This document shows, one piece after another, positions 1 to 8,280 of a DNA stretch of 64,000 nt (position 1 is the stretch's first letter; each line of letters begins with the position of its first letter). The notes under the pieces are model-generated. The model was not told the DNA's origin, made no database searches, and saw nothing but the letters and a program-made list of their open reading frames with translations. The translations under genes and the position numbers were made by a program. The DNA comes from an uncultured Prevotellaceae bacterium (lineage in GTDB: Bacteria > Bacteroidota > Bacteroidia > Bacteroidales > Bacteroidaceae): NCBI GenBank assembly GCA_947168045.1, contig CAMVKN010000001.1:124001-188000 (forward strand). Direction: 5' to 3'.

Positions 1-2
1 AG

Positions 3-488
3 TGGAAGGGCCTGTCGCTCACCGCACAGCTCAGCGCCTCGTGGGGTGGCTACACCACCGTTCCCTCGCAGGCCATCGGCGTGGCTTCCGGCTCGAACAT
101 CGAGTTCTACAACATGCCGTCGTTCTGGAATCCCGACAACGTGTTCGTCTATCAGGACGTCATCGACGGCAGCGGCAACGTGGTCGTCCCGCAGAACCGC
201 GATGCCTACTACCCCAACCTGAACTGGAGCATCAACAGCGTGGCCTCCAGCTTCTGGCGTGTCAGCAACACCCGCGTGACGCTCAACCGCCTGACGCTGG
301 CCTACACCATCCCCTCGAAGCTCTTCCGTGGCATCGGCATCAAGAGCTGCCGCGTGAACGTCACAGGCCAAAACCTCATCAACTTCTACAACCCGTATCC
401 CGACAACTTCATCAACCCCATGGCAGGCTCCTATGGTGCCTATCCCAACCTGCGCAAGTGGACTGTCGGTGTCAACCTGTCATTCTAA
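3..488 (+). CDS. SusC-like TonB-dependent outer-membrane transporter, C-terminal end (5' partial)
   Basis: This is the last 161 codons of a SusC/RagA-type beta-barrel transporter; the gene begins outside the window. The frame is open from base 3 and the track's start at 81 is only an internal GTG. The visible part shows the family's closing strands: a segment with NTRVTLNRLTLAYTIP, then VNVTGQNLINF, and the final strand KWTVGVNLSF ending in phenylalanine, as is usual for outer-membrane barrels. Such proteins import glycans across the outer membrane with energy from TonB. A SusD gene follows after 12 bases, the normal pairing, so the two form one complex and transcript. The substrate cannot be told from this fragment. 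Confidence 0.93.
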   Translation, partial: WKGLSLTAQLSASWGGYTTVPSQAIGVASGSNIEFYNMPSFWNPDNVFVYQDVIDGSGNVVVPQNRDAYYPNLNWSINSVASSFWRVSNTRVTLNRLTLAYTIPSKLFRGIGIKSCRVNVTGQNLINFYNPYPDNFINPMAGSYGAYPNLRKWTVGVNLSF

Positions 489-500
489 CACAAACCTGAA

Positions 501-2711
501 ATGAAGAAAGATATGAAACAGTCAATCAAATATATCGGCTCCGCGCTGGCCGCGGCCATGGCCTTCAGCGCCTGCAGCGACCAGTTCTTAGAGGACAAGA
601 AGAACTACGGCCAGGTGGATGCAGGCATCTACAACTACTACGAGGGTGCACAGGGCCGTCTGTACGACATCTACGCCATGTGCCTGCCCACCGTGTCGGG
701 CATCACCTGGCGCTATCCCTCGATGGGCATGAACGACGACGCGGCCAAGTCGACCGAGGAGTACACGGGCTTCAGCGCCTTCGTCAACCCCGTCGACGAG
801 CTGACGTCGATGAGTGGCGGCGTCAGCGTGCCTGACTACTTCATGGGCACGCAGAACAACATCCAGGAGAACGTCTGGGGCCACATCCGCGACTGCAACG
901 ACGTCATCCGCGGCGTCAGCGGCAGCTCGCTGCCCCAGGAGCAGAAGAACGAGGTGCTCGGGCAGGTCTACTTCTTCCGGGCATGGATTTACTACAACCT
1001 CTTCAAGTTCTACGGCGGCGTGCCCCTCGTCACTGAGGTGCTCGACCCCACCGCCGACGCCTTCACCCCGCGCTCCACGTCGAAGCAGACCTACGAGTTC
1101 ATCCTCAACGACCTGAACACCGCCGCCGAGCTGCTCAAGCCCTTCACCGCCAACGGTGGCTGGACGAGCAGCAAGGACTGGGGCCGCGTCACCGCCGGTA
1201 CCGCCCTGGCACTGAAGGGCCGACTGATGCTGCTGTGGGCCAGCCCCCTCTTCAACCGCACGAATGACCAGACCCGCTGGACCAACGCCTACAACGAGAT
1301 GAAGAACGACCTGGCCACCATCAATGCCTGCGGCTACGGCCTGTATCAGACCAGCTCCAACGTCAACGGCAGCGACTTTGCCAACCAGTTTGTCCAGACG
1401 GTGAAGAACCCTGAGGCCGTCTTCGTTGTCAACTACAACACCACCGCCATCCTCACCGGCATCGACGATGCTGCGAAGAACAACCCCTGGGAGCGCTACA
1501 TACGCCCTGACAACACGGGTGGCAACGGCTATGCCGCTGGCCTGATGCTCGTGCAGATGTTCCCCATGGCTGACGGCAAGCTGCCCGCTGGACTGAACAC
1601 CTACACCAAGCTGGAGACGTCGGCCTACGACTACGAGGCCAGCTATCCCTTCATGCACCGCGACCCGCGCTTCTACCGCACCTTCGCCTTCCCCGGCTTC
1701 CGCTGGGCCTACAACGGCAACGCCTCTGAGCACGACGCACACAACCCCGCCGACGGCAAGAACTACACGCTGTGGAACTACGTGTGGTACACCGACGTAA
1801 ACGACCAGGGCAACCCCGAGAGCGGCAACAGCTATGGCGCCGACAACCTCTTAGGCTCGAAGCAGGCCATCTACGTGCGCAAGAAGAGCGACGACCTGGA
1901 CTGCAACCCCTCGCCGGCCTACGTCTACAACGCCAACGGCTGGAAGGCCGGTGCCGGTCCGTTCTACTCAGCTGCACAGCTCATCGAGCTACGCTATGCT
2001 GAGGTGCTGCTGAACCTGGCCGAGGCAGCCTGCGGCGCCGGCGACATGGCATACGCCGTCGAGCAGCTGCAGAAGATTCGTGCACGTGCCGGCTACACCG
2101 CCGACAACGGCTACGGCCTGCAGGCCAACCTCAGCAGCGACCAGGCCACCTGCATGAGCGCCATCCTCTACGAGCGCCAGATTGAGCTGGCCTACGAGGG
2201 CAAGCGCTTCGACGACATGCGCCGATGGATGCTCTTCGACGGTGGTGCAGTGGCCGTCAGCGGTGCACCCAGCTCGTGGACGCTCACCGGATGGGGTGGC
2301 AACACCTGCACCTGGCTGGGCTTCAAGGCCTTCAACGGACAGCGCCGCGAGCGCATCGAGTTCCGCGTGGCCGACAAGTACGGCGTGGGCACCACACAGT
2401 GGGACGGCGACCCGCTGCTCAAGGCCGGCACCGTCCGCCCCGAAGGCGTCAACTTCAGCAAGGGCGACATGAACGTACAGCTTGACAGCCTGAAGGCATG
2501 GTACCAGGACAACCTCGTGGTGAAGGAAGGCAAGGGCGACGGCCGCGACTCGCAGCACAACGACCTGTACATCAACTTCCGCCCGAAGTACTACTTCCTG
2601 GGACTTTCCTCAGGTGTGCAGAACTCGAACAAGAGGCTGCCGCAGACCATCGGCTGGCAAGACTACAACAATGGCGGTGCCGAGGGAACCTTCGACCCGC
2701 TGGCTGAATAA
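501..2711 (+). CDS. SusD/RagB-family surface glycan-binding lipoprotein
   Basis: This 736-residue protein is the lipoprotein partner of the SusC transporter just upstream; it caps the barrel and binds glycan at the cell surface. The N-terminus has a signal peptide ending in a lipobox (AFSAC, Cys25). The family's C-terminal signatures are clear: RYAEVLLNLAEAACG, a helix with QLQKIRARAGY, and LYERQIELAYEGKRFDDMRRW. It is longer than typical SusD proteins (roughly 500-650 residues), the extra length lying in loops. ATG at 501 is used; an in-frame ATG at 513 would also leave a usable signal peptide. A kinase-like gene follows after 19 bases, so the three are probably co-transcribed. The ligand is unknown. 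Confidence 0.95.
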   Translation: MKKDMKQSIKYIGSALAAAMAFSACSDQFLEDKKNYGQVDAGIYNYYEGAQGRLYDIYAMCLPTVSGITWRYPSMGMNDDAAKSTEEYTGFSAFVNPVDELTSMSGGVSVPDYFMGTQNNIQENVWGHIRDCNDVIRGVSGSSLPQEQKNEVLGQVYFFRAWIYYNLFKFYGGVPLVTEVLDPTADAFTPRSTSKQTYEFILNDLNTAAELLKPFTANGGWTSSKDWGRVTAGTALALKGRLMLLWASPLFNRTNDQTRWTNAYNEMKNDLATINACGYGLYQTSSNVNGSDFANQFVQTVKNPEAVFVVNYNTTAILTGIDDAAKNNPWERYIRPDNTGGNGYAAGLMLVQMFPMADGKLPAGLNTYTKLETSAYDYEASYPFMHRDPRFYRTFAFPGFRWAYNGNASEHDAHNPADGKNYTLWNYVWYTDVNDQGNPESGNSYGADNLLGSKQAIYVRKKSDDLDCNPSPAYVYNANGWKAGAGPFYSAAQLIELRYAEVLLNLAEAACGAGDMAYAVEQLQKIRARAGYTADNGYGLQANLSSDQATCMSAILYERQIELAYEGKRFDDMRRWMLFDGGAVAVSGAPSSWTLTGWGGNTCTWLGFKAFNGQRRERIEFRVADKYGVGTTQWDGDPLLKAGTVRPEGVNFSKGDMNVQLDSLKAWYQDNLVVKEGKGDGRDSQHNDLYINFRPKYYFLGLSSGVQNSNKRLPQTIGWQDYNNGGAEGTFDPLAE

Positions 2712-2730
2712 AACCATCATTAACAATACC

Positions 2731-4230
2731 ATGTACAAAAAACTGTCTTTCCTTTTCCTCTGCCTGCTGCTCTGCGGCATGACCGCCAGGGCACAGGAGC
2801 AAGTAAAAAGTGACCTGCAGCAGCAGGCCGAGGACGAGGGTGCCAAGGGCCATGTGGCCACGTCGCGCTACCTCTTCATCAAAGCCTTCGATGACTATGC
2901 CACGAAGGGGCAGATGGAGCAAAGCGTGAAGTGTGCCGCAAAGGCCACAGCGCTCTACTACAACGAGAACTATTACCACGAGGCTTTCGACCTGCTGCGG
3001 CGCGTTGACCAGACCATCGACACGAAGGCACAAGCCGATCAGCGCTCCGCATTGCACTACCTGACGACGAAGGAGCGCTTCAACATGTACATGAAGCTGC
3101 ACCGGACCGCCAGTGCACAGGAGCAGCTGAACAAGATGGAACAGCAGGCCGCCACATCGGCCAACGACGAGGTGAAGGACGACCTGCTCTTCACCAAGGC
3201 CATCTTCTACTACTCCTCAGGCCAGACGACGAAGGGCAACGAGGTGTTCCAGCAGATGTCGGCCAAGCTCACCGCCGTGAAGGACTACGACAAGGTGGAC
3301 GAGCTGTTCCAGACGCTCATCGCCAACGGACGGCGCAGCAACAGCGCCAACATGGTGGACCAGTCGTACAGCCGCTACATCGTGTGGAAGGACTCCGTAA
3401 CGGCACTGAAGCATGCCGCCGTGGTAGACTCGCTGAACAAGCAGATTACGACGCACGAGGCCACCATCGCCGACAAGGACAGCTCGCTGTCGTCGCGACA
3501 GGCCGTCATCATCGGTCTCGGCATCCTTGCCGCCATCCTCGCCGCCGTACTCGTCATGGGCGCCATCGTCCTATTGCGCTTCATCGCACTGACGCGCAAG
3601 CAGAAGAACACCATCAAGGAGGTAAAGGAGAACAGTGCACTGAAGGCCAAGTTCATCAACAACATCTCAGCACAGCTGAAGCCATCGCTGATGAAGCTCG
3701 ACCAGAAGATTCCGGAGGTGAAGGCACTCGTAGGCTTCTCTGACCATATCCAGACGCTCGCCTCATTAGAGAACGACGATGCCGAGGTAGAGCTGGAGCA
3801 AGTGCAGGTGCAGACCTTCTGCGAGCAGCTCGTGGAGGAGATTCGCCCGAAGGTGAAGAGCAACGTGGAGGTGACGTCGAAGGCACAGAAGATGACTGCA
3901 TCCATCAACAAGGAGTATGTCACCCACATCCTGCGCCATCTGCTGAGCAACGCCGCGCTCTACACCCCCGAGGGCGGACACATCACGCTCGACTTCAAGA
4001 AACGCAGCGCCCGCACCCAGCAGTTCCTCGTCCTCGACACCGGCAGCGGCATACCCGAGGAGAAGCGCGAGAGTGTCTTCAAGGCTTTCCTCGAGGTGAA
4101 AGACCTGTCGCAAGGCGACGGCCTGGGCCTGCCCATCTGCAAGCAGATGGCACAAAAGATGGGTGGCGATCTGACCATCGACGCCACCTTCACCAAAGGC
4201 ACCCGCTTCGTGCTCGACCTGCGCACATAG
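2731..4230 (+). CDS. Membrane histidine-kinase-like protein with a degenerate H-box
   Basis: The 499-residue product has a signal peptide (cleavage near TARAQ), an alpha-helical, TPR-like periplasmic region to about residue 250, one membrane helix (about 257-285) and a cytoplasmic kinase-like part. The HATPase half looks intact: N-box RHLLSNAALYTPEGG (about 400), G1 DTGSGIPEE (about 436), F-box VFKAFLEV and G2 GDGLGLPICK. The dimerisation helix reads FINNISAQLKPSL where active kinases have ISHEL, so residue 314 is Ala in place of the phospho-acceptor His. It may be a pseudokinase or ATP-binding sensor. I start at the ATG at 2731, giving the signal peptide, not the track's 2614, which lies inside susD. 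It follows susD closely, suggesting a role in controlling this locus. Alternative: a DUF5112/DUF5113-type sensor protein. Confidence 0.85.
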   Translation: MYKKLSFLFLCLLLCGMTARAQEQVKSDLQQQAEDEGAKGHVATSRYLFIKAFDDYATKGQMEQSVKCAAKATALYYNENYYHEAFDLLRRVDQTIDTKAQADQRSALHYLTTKERFNMYMKLHRTASAQEQLNKMEQQAATSANDEVKDDLLFTKAIFYYSSGQTTKGNEVFQQMSAKLTAVKDYDKVDELFQTLIANGRRSNSANMVDQSYSRYIVWKDSVTALKHAAVVDSLNKQITTHEATIADKDSSLSSRQAVIIGLGILAAILAAVLVMGAIVLLRFIALTRKQKNTIKEVKENSALKAKFINNISAQLKPSLMKLDQKIPEVKALVGFSDHIQTLASLENDDAEVELEQVQVQTFCEQLVEEIRPKVKSNVEVTSKAQKMTASINKEYVTHILRHLLSNAALYTPEGGHITLDFKKRSARTQQFLVLDTGSGIPEEKRESVFKAFLEVKDLSQGDGLGLPICKQMAQKMGGDLTIDATFTKGTRFVLDLRT

Positions 4231-4288
4231 TTTAAGTCTCGGTATTTCTGCTTATTCTAGCGCAGAGTCGCAGAGTAAAACGTATAAT

Positions 4289-4326
4289 AAGTGGCCACTT
4301 TATGAAAATAAGTGGCCACTTTTTTT
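4289..4326 (+). terminator. Intrinsic terminator after the kinase-like gene
   Basis: Two copies of the perfect palindrome AAGTGGCCACTT (4289-4300 and 4310-4321) are separated by nine bases and followed by a run of T. Pairing of the copies gives a 12-bp stem with a 9-base loop and a U-tract on the plus strand. It lies 58 bases after the kinase stop codon and before the convergent transporter gene. Confidence 0.75.
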
Positions 4327-4330
4327 GAAT

Positions 4331-4369
4331 AAAGCGGCACTTTGCGCGTAACACACGCGCGCACGCGAG
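4331..4369. repeat. Intergenic repeat module AAAGCGGCACTTT plus CG-alternating tract
   Basis: AAAGCGGCACTTT (4331-4343) is followed by an alternating CG/CA tract (CGCGCGCACGCG). The same 13 bases recur exactly at 44461-44473, and AAAGCGGC recurs at 34855 beside related repeats. This suggests a dispersed intergenic repeat family; the function is unknown. Confidence 0.5.
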
Positions 4370-4371
4370 GC

Positions 4372-5934
4372 TTAATAGAACAACATTGTCAGGGCATAAG
4401 CCACAAGCGTGGAGGTGACGACACACACCATGCCGGGCATCATGAACGAGTGGTTGAGCAGATACTTGCCAATGACCGTAGTGCCCGAGCGGTCGAAGTT
4501 CACCGTGGCGATGTCGCTCGGATAGTTCGGGATGAAGAAGTAGCCATAGACACTCGGCAGCACGCCTAAAAGCACCGGACCGGAGATGCCCAGCGAGTAG
4601 GCCAGCGGCAGCATCGACACCACCACGGCTCCTTGCGAGTTGATGAGCACGGAGACGAGGAAGAACACGATGGCGATGGACCACGGATAGTCCTTGACGA
4701 TGCCGCTCAGCATCGACTGTATCTCCGTCATATAGTTCGAGAAGAACGTGTCGGCCATCCATGCAATGCCATAGATAGCCACCACGGCCACCATGCCACT
4801 CTGCCAGACGGCGCCTGCCACCGCCTTCTTGGGCTGCGCCTTGCAGAAGATAATCATCAGTGCGGCCGCCGTAATCATCACTATCTGGATGAGCAGGTTC
4901 ATGGCCAGCGGCTTGTCGGCCTTCTCCGTAACGTTGTCCACCACGATGCCGCCCTTGGCCAGCTTGTCCGACTTCACCGTCACCACCTGCCCTTCGCCAG
5001 GGGCATAGCTCACCTTCACGGTGTCCGTCTTGTGCACCGTCTCGCCGTTGAGGGTCACCGTGCTGATGCTGAGGGTGTCCACCTGCTGCACGGCCATGAC
5101 AGCCGCCTTGCCGTTCTTCGTCTCCACCACCTTGCTGTAGCTGGGCACCAGGTGCACCTTGAATACCGATGCCAGGGCGATGGTGACGATGACCAGCAGT
5201 GCACCGAGGAAGATGAACACGGCGCGCTTGCTCTCAGGGGCAATCTCCTTGTCGAGCGTCGTGGCGGTACTGCCGTAGATGTACTTATACTGCTCGGGGT
5301 CCTTCAGCCTGGCCTGGAAGGCGGGGTCCTTGTCCAGGTCCAGTCCACGCCGATAGGAGCAGGCCGAGGCTGCCAGCAGGCCGCAGACACAGGCCGGGAT
5401 GCTGACCATCAGCACGCCGGGGATGGTGATGTCGAAGCCGTTGGCATTCGAGATGGTGACAAAGGCCACGACGGCAGCGGCGATGGGCGAACAGGTGATG
5501 CCCACCTGCGAGGCGATGGACGCCACGCCGCAGGGACGCTCCGGACGGATGCCTTTCTTCAGCGCGATGTCACAGATGATGGGCATCAGCGTGTAGACCA
5601 CGTGCCCCGTGCCCACAAGGACCGTGAGGAAGAACGTGGTGAGCGGTGCCAGGAAGGTGATGCGGTCAGGATGTTTGCGCAGCAGGCGCTCGGCTATCTG
5701 TATGAGCCAGTCCATGCCGCCCGACGCCTGCATGATGCCGGCGCAGGTGACGGCCGCGATGATGATGTAGATGACGTCGGTGGGAGGGTTGCCGGGCTTC
5801 AGGCCGAAAGCGAAGACGAGGATGGCCAGGCCGATGCCGCTGATGGCACCCAGGGCCAGCGAGCCATAGCGCGAACCCACCCACAGTGCACCGAGCACGA
5901 TGCACAGCTGTAGAATCATGGAAAAGGTTATCAT
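4372..5934 (-). CDS. Anaerobic C4-dicarboxylate transporter, DcuA/DcuB family
   Basis: A 520-residue multi-pass inner-membrane protein of the Dcu family, which exchanges succinate for fumarate, malate or aspartate during anaerobic growth. Family features include the N-terminal helices with GSRYGSLALGAISGIGLA, the segment GTGHVVYTLMPIICDIALKKGIRPERP and ASQVGITCSPIAAAV. Usual members have about 430-450 residues; the extra length is a soluble insert of roughly 60-80 residues near the middle (about 255-340), between LASVFKVHLVP and KPLAMNLLIQ. This insert has repeated Thr/Val-rich strands and no motif I recognise. The gene lies 64 bases downstream of sufD on the same strand and shows no clear promoter of its own, so it may be read from the suf transcript. 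Whether it is DcuA-like or DcuB-like is not resolved. Confidence 0.9.
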   Translation of the reverse strand: MITFSMILQLCIVLGALWVGSRYGSLALGAISGIGLAILVFAFGLKPGNPPTDVIYIIIAAVTCAGIMQASGGMDWLIQIAERLLRKHPDRITFLAPLTTFFLTVLVGTGHVVYTLMPIICDIALKKGIRPERPCGVASIASQVGITCSPIAAAVVAFVTISNANGFDITIPGVLMVSIPACVCGLLAASACSYRRGLDLDKDPAFQARLKDPEQYKYIYGSTATTLDKEIAPESKRAVFIFLGALLVIVTIALASVFKVHLVPSYSKVVETKNGKAAVMAVQQVDTLSISTVTLNGETVHKTDTVKVSYAPGEGQVVTVKSDKLAKGGIVVDNVTEKADKPLAMNLLIQIVMITAAALMIIFCKAQPKKAVAGAVWQSGMVAVVAIYGIAWMADTFFSNYMTEIQSMLSGIVKDYPWSIAIVFFLVSVLINSQGAVVVSMLPLAYSLGISGPVLLGVLPSVYGYFFIPNYPSDIATVNFDRSGTTVIGKYLLNHSFMMPGMVCVVTSTLVAYALTMLFY

Positions 5935-5998
5935 AGGTCAATAGTTTTAATTAGTTATCGTCTTTGTACGCGGGTACGGAGGGCCGGGGAGCGTGTGC

Positions 5999-7384
5999 TT
6001 AACGGCACAGCTGACAGCCCCGGCACTTGTTGAGCTCGCCGCGGAAACGCTTGTCCACGAGATAGTGCAGACGGTCGCGCAGTGCAGGCAGCTCCATCTG
6101 GTCAATGACCTGGTTGATGAACGCCACCTCCAAGAGTGTGCGAGCCTCTTCCTGGGGTATGCCACGCTGCTGCATGTAGAACAGTGCGGCATCGTTGAGC
6201 TGGCCCACGGTGCTGCCGTGCGAACACTTCACATCGTCAGCGTAAATCTCAAGCATGGGCTGGGTGTACATGTGTGCCTGGTCTGACGAGCACAGGTTCT
6301 GGTTGGTCATCAGCGACGATGTCTGCTGCGCGCCTGGCTGCACCAGGATGCGACCGGCGAAGGCACCGGTGGAGGCATCGTTCAGCACATACTTATAGAG
6401 CTCATTCGACGTGCAGTGGGGTGCATGGTGGGTGATGAGCGTGTTGTTGTCCACATGCTGCTGCTTGTCGGCGATGACACAGCCATAGCACTGGCACTCG
6501 GCTCCCTCACCGCAAAGGTGAAGGTCGAGCTTGTTGCGCGTCACACCATTGTGCAGGGTGATGATGTTATGGTTGACACGGCTGCCTGCCTGCTGCTCCA
6601 CATAGACATTGCTCACCCTGACGTTCTTGGCGTGTGTCTCCTCTAAGCAATAGAGGTTGACGATGGCATCCTGATGGGCATAGACCTCGATGACCTGCGT
6701 CGTCAGGAACTCATGGTCGTCGGCGGCATGGTCGCAGAACAGCATGGTCACCTCGGCACCCTGCTCGGCCACGATGAGCACGCGGCGGTTCACCATCAGC
6801 GGCACGTCGCAACGCAGGATGTTCACCACCTGCAGGGCCTTCTCCACACGCACGCCGCAGGGCACATACACCACCAGCGCGTCCTGTGCCAGCATGGTGT
6901 TCAGGTCTGTCAGGGCATCGCCGTCCGCTCCAGCCAGGCGGTTGTAGTCTGATTGGAGGTGAGAGGTGAGAGGTGAGAGGTGAGAGGATAGTTCTTTCAG
7001 CGAGCCTACGATGACCCCCTCGGGCAAAGCTATCCTCTCACCTCTCACCTCTTGCTTCTCACCTCTCCCATAGAACATATCGTTCACCATGAAGTAGAGC
7101 TGCGTGGAGAGGTTGGGCACGTCACAGCGGAAGGCCTGGTAGGGGTCCACGGGAATGTCCAGCCGCTTCAGGTTCAGTCCCAAGTCGGGAGCCATCAGCT
7201 TCTGCATGTCGGTGTACTTATAGCGCTCCACCTTGCGCGAAGGGAAGCCCTCGCGGCAGAAACGCTCGAAGGCAGCATCGCGCACGGCGTTCATCACCTG
7301 CGGGGCATGCGCCATGATGACGTCACGCTGCTGCTCATACAGCTCGACATACTGCTTCTCAGCCAAAGAAACATCCTTTCCCAT
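5999..7384 (-). CDS. sufD: Fe-S cluster assembly scaffold protein SufD
   Basis: SufD works with SufB and SufC as the scaffold that builds and transfers Fe-S clusters in the cytoplasm. The 461-residue product has the family's beta-helix core, for example VNLYCLEETHAKNVRVSN and VNHNIITLHNGVTRNKLD, and the C-terminal signature CSHGSTVGQLNDAALFYMQQRGI with EEARTLLEVAFINQVID. I start at ATG 7384 (MGKDVSLAEKQ); the track's 7414 is a TTG inside the 3' end of sufC. Ten bases separate it from sufC. An in-frame palindromic repeat inserts EVRGER and LSSHLSPLTSHL on either side of a short native-looking stretch (6956-7068). The protein ends in a Cys-rich tail (CRGCQLC), whose role is unknown. No sufB or sufS is adjacent. 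Confidence 0.94.
   Translation of the reverse strand: MGKDVSLAEKQYVELYEQQRDVIMAHAPQVMNAVRDAAFERFCREGFPSRKVERYKYTDMQKLMAPDLGLNLKRLDIPVDPYQAFRCDVPNLSTQLYFMVNDMFYGRGEKQEVRGERIALPEGVIVGSLKELSSHLSPLTSHLQSDYNRLAGADGDALTDLNTMLAQDALVVYVPCGVRVEKALQVVNILRCDVPLMVNRRVLIVAEQGAEVTMLFCDHAADDHEFLTTQVIEVYAHQDAIVNLYCLEETHAKNVRVSNVYVEQQAGSRVNHNIITLHNGVTRNKLDLHLCGEGAECQCYGCVIADKQQHVDNNTLITHHAPHCTSNELYKYVLNDASTGAFAGRILVQPGAQQTSSLMTNQNLCSSDQAHMYTQPMLEIYADDVKCSHGSTVGQLNDAALFYMQQRGIPQEEARTLLEVAFINQVIDQMELPALRDRLHYLVDKRFRGELNKCRGCQLCR
6956..7068. repeat. In-frame inverted repeat (family B) inside sufD
   Basis: The left arm is built from GAGAGGT units (6956-6991) and the right arm from CTCACCT units (7029-7068). The arms meet as AGAGGATAG and CTATCCTCT around a 37-base centre. 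In the sufD frame they encode EVRGER and SHLSPLTSHL, and the centre reads LPEGVIVGSLKEL, which looks like ordinary SufD sequence. The same arms with the same peptides occur at 19175-19370. Confidence 0.85.
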
Positions 7385-7394
7385 AGCGCCAAAA

Positions 7395-8174
7395 CTATAT
7401 ACTCCCCTCTCCAATCGGAGAGGGGCCGGGGGTGAGGCTTCTTATCCAGTCATATCCCTTCTCCTGTATCTGCAGGGCCAGCTCCGGCCCACCGGTGGTG
7501 ACGATGCGGCCCTGATAGAGGATGTGCACGAACTGCGGCCGAATCATCTCTAACAGGCGGTCATAGTGGGTGATGACGATACACGAGGTGTCAGGGCGCA
7601 ACAGCTTGTTCACGCCCTCGGCCACGATGCGCATGGCATCGACGTCGAGGCCAGAGTCCGTCTCGTCGAGAATGCTCAGCTTCGGTTCGAGCATCGCCAT
7701 CTGGAATATCTCGTTGCGCTTCTTCTCGCCGCCGCTGAAGCCCTCGTTCACCGAGCGGTTGGCCAGCTTGGCGTCCAGCTCCACCACCTTGCGCTTCTCG
7801 CGCATCAGCTTGATGAATTCGGCAGGCTTCATCGGGTCTAAGCCTTGAGCCTTGCGTTTCTCGTTGATGGCCGCCTTCATGAAGTTGGTCATCAACACAC
7901 CTGGAATCTCAACTGGATACTGGAACGAGAGGAACAGCCCCTCATGGGCGCGCTCCTCAGGCTTCATCGCCAGCAGGTCCTTACCATTAAACAGAGCCTC
8001 GCCCTCGGTGACCTCATAGAGAGGGTTGCCTACGAGGACGGCGCTGAGTGTCGACTTGCCCGAGCCATTGGGGCCCATGATGGCATGCGTCTCGCCATCG
8101 CCAACCGTCAGGTTGATGCCTTTCAAAATCTCCTTGCCGCCGATGCTGGCGTGCAGGTTACGTACTTCTAACAT
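7395..8174 (-). CDS. sufC: Fe-S cluster assembly ATPase SufC
   Basis: SufC is the ABC-type ATPase that drives conformational change in the SufBCD scaffold. The 259-residue product shows Walker A GPNGSGKST, the ABC signature FSGGEKKRNEI, Walker B LSILDETDSGLD and the switch histidine in IVITHYDR. The first residues MLEVRNLHA match the family start, so ATG 8174 is secure. A strong promoter lies only five bases upstream, suggesting a leaderless message. The last residues, LTPGPSPIGEGSI, are encoded by a palindromic repeat arm at 7401-7438 and are not normal SufC sequence; the native protein would end near KGYDWIRS. sufD follows after ten bases. sufB is not next to it, unlike the common sufBCD order. 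Confidence 0.96.
   Translation of the reverse strand: MLEVRNLHASIGGKEILKGINLTVGDGETHAIMGPNGSGKSTLSAVLVGNPLYEVTEGEALFNGKDLLAMKPEERAHEGLFLSFQYPVEIPGVLMTNFMKAAINEKRKAQGLDPMKPAEFIKLMREKRKVVELDAKLANRSVNEGFSGGEKKRNEIFQMAMLEPKLSILDETDSGLDVDAMRIVAEGVNKLLRPDTSCIVITHYDRLLEMIRPQFVHILYQGRIVTTGGPELALQIQEKGYDWIRSLTPGPSPIGEGSI
7401..7438. repeat. Family C palindromic repeat arm forming the SufC C-terminus
   Basis: CCCCTCTCC, a short loop and GGAGAGGGG form a palindrome followed by CCGGGGGTGAGG. Read on the minus strand it supplies the SufC tail PGPSPIGEG. Related arms occur in tamB, tamL, GH94 and two intergenic regions. Confidence 0.8.
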
Positions 8175-8179
8175 GTGTG

Positions 8180-8211
8180 CAAAAGTACTACTTTTCTGCT
8201 ACATGGCCAAA
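8180..8211 (-). promoter_or_regulatory. sufC promoter (Bacteroidetes type), leaderless
   Basis: On the minus strand TTTG (8208-8211) is followed after 20 bases by TACTTTTG (8180-8187), an exact TAnnTTTG box. The sufC ATG starts five bases beyond the box, about where transcription should begin. Confidence 0.75.
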
Positions 8212-8230
8212 TCTTTCTCAGCTTTTTCCG

Positions 8231-8258
8231 TTGTAGTGCAGAAATTTTTGTACCTTTG
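8231..8258 (+). promoter_or_regulatory. Promoter of the GH127 gene
   Basis: TACCTTTG at 8251-8258 matches the TAnnTTTG box, with a partial upstream element TTG at 8231 (spacing 17). It is divergent to the sufC promoter in the same 106-base gap and 22 bases before the GH127 start codon. Confidence 0.6.
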
Positions 8259-8280
8259 CACTGTAAAAACAACCACGACC

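Noticed and set aside
588-1742. 384-residue minus-strand ORF opposite susD
   Set aside because: Valine/Gly-rich shadow frame; susD is certain on the plus strand.
4633-5913. 426-residue plus-strand ORF opposite the Dcu transporter
   Set aside because: His/Arg/Asp-rich low-complexity translation, fully antisense to a clear transporter gene.
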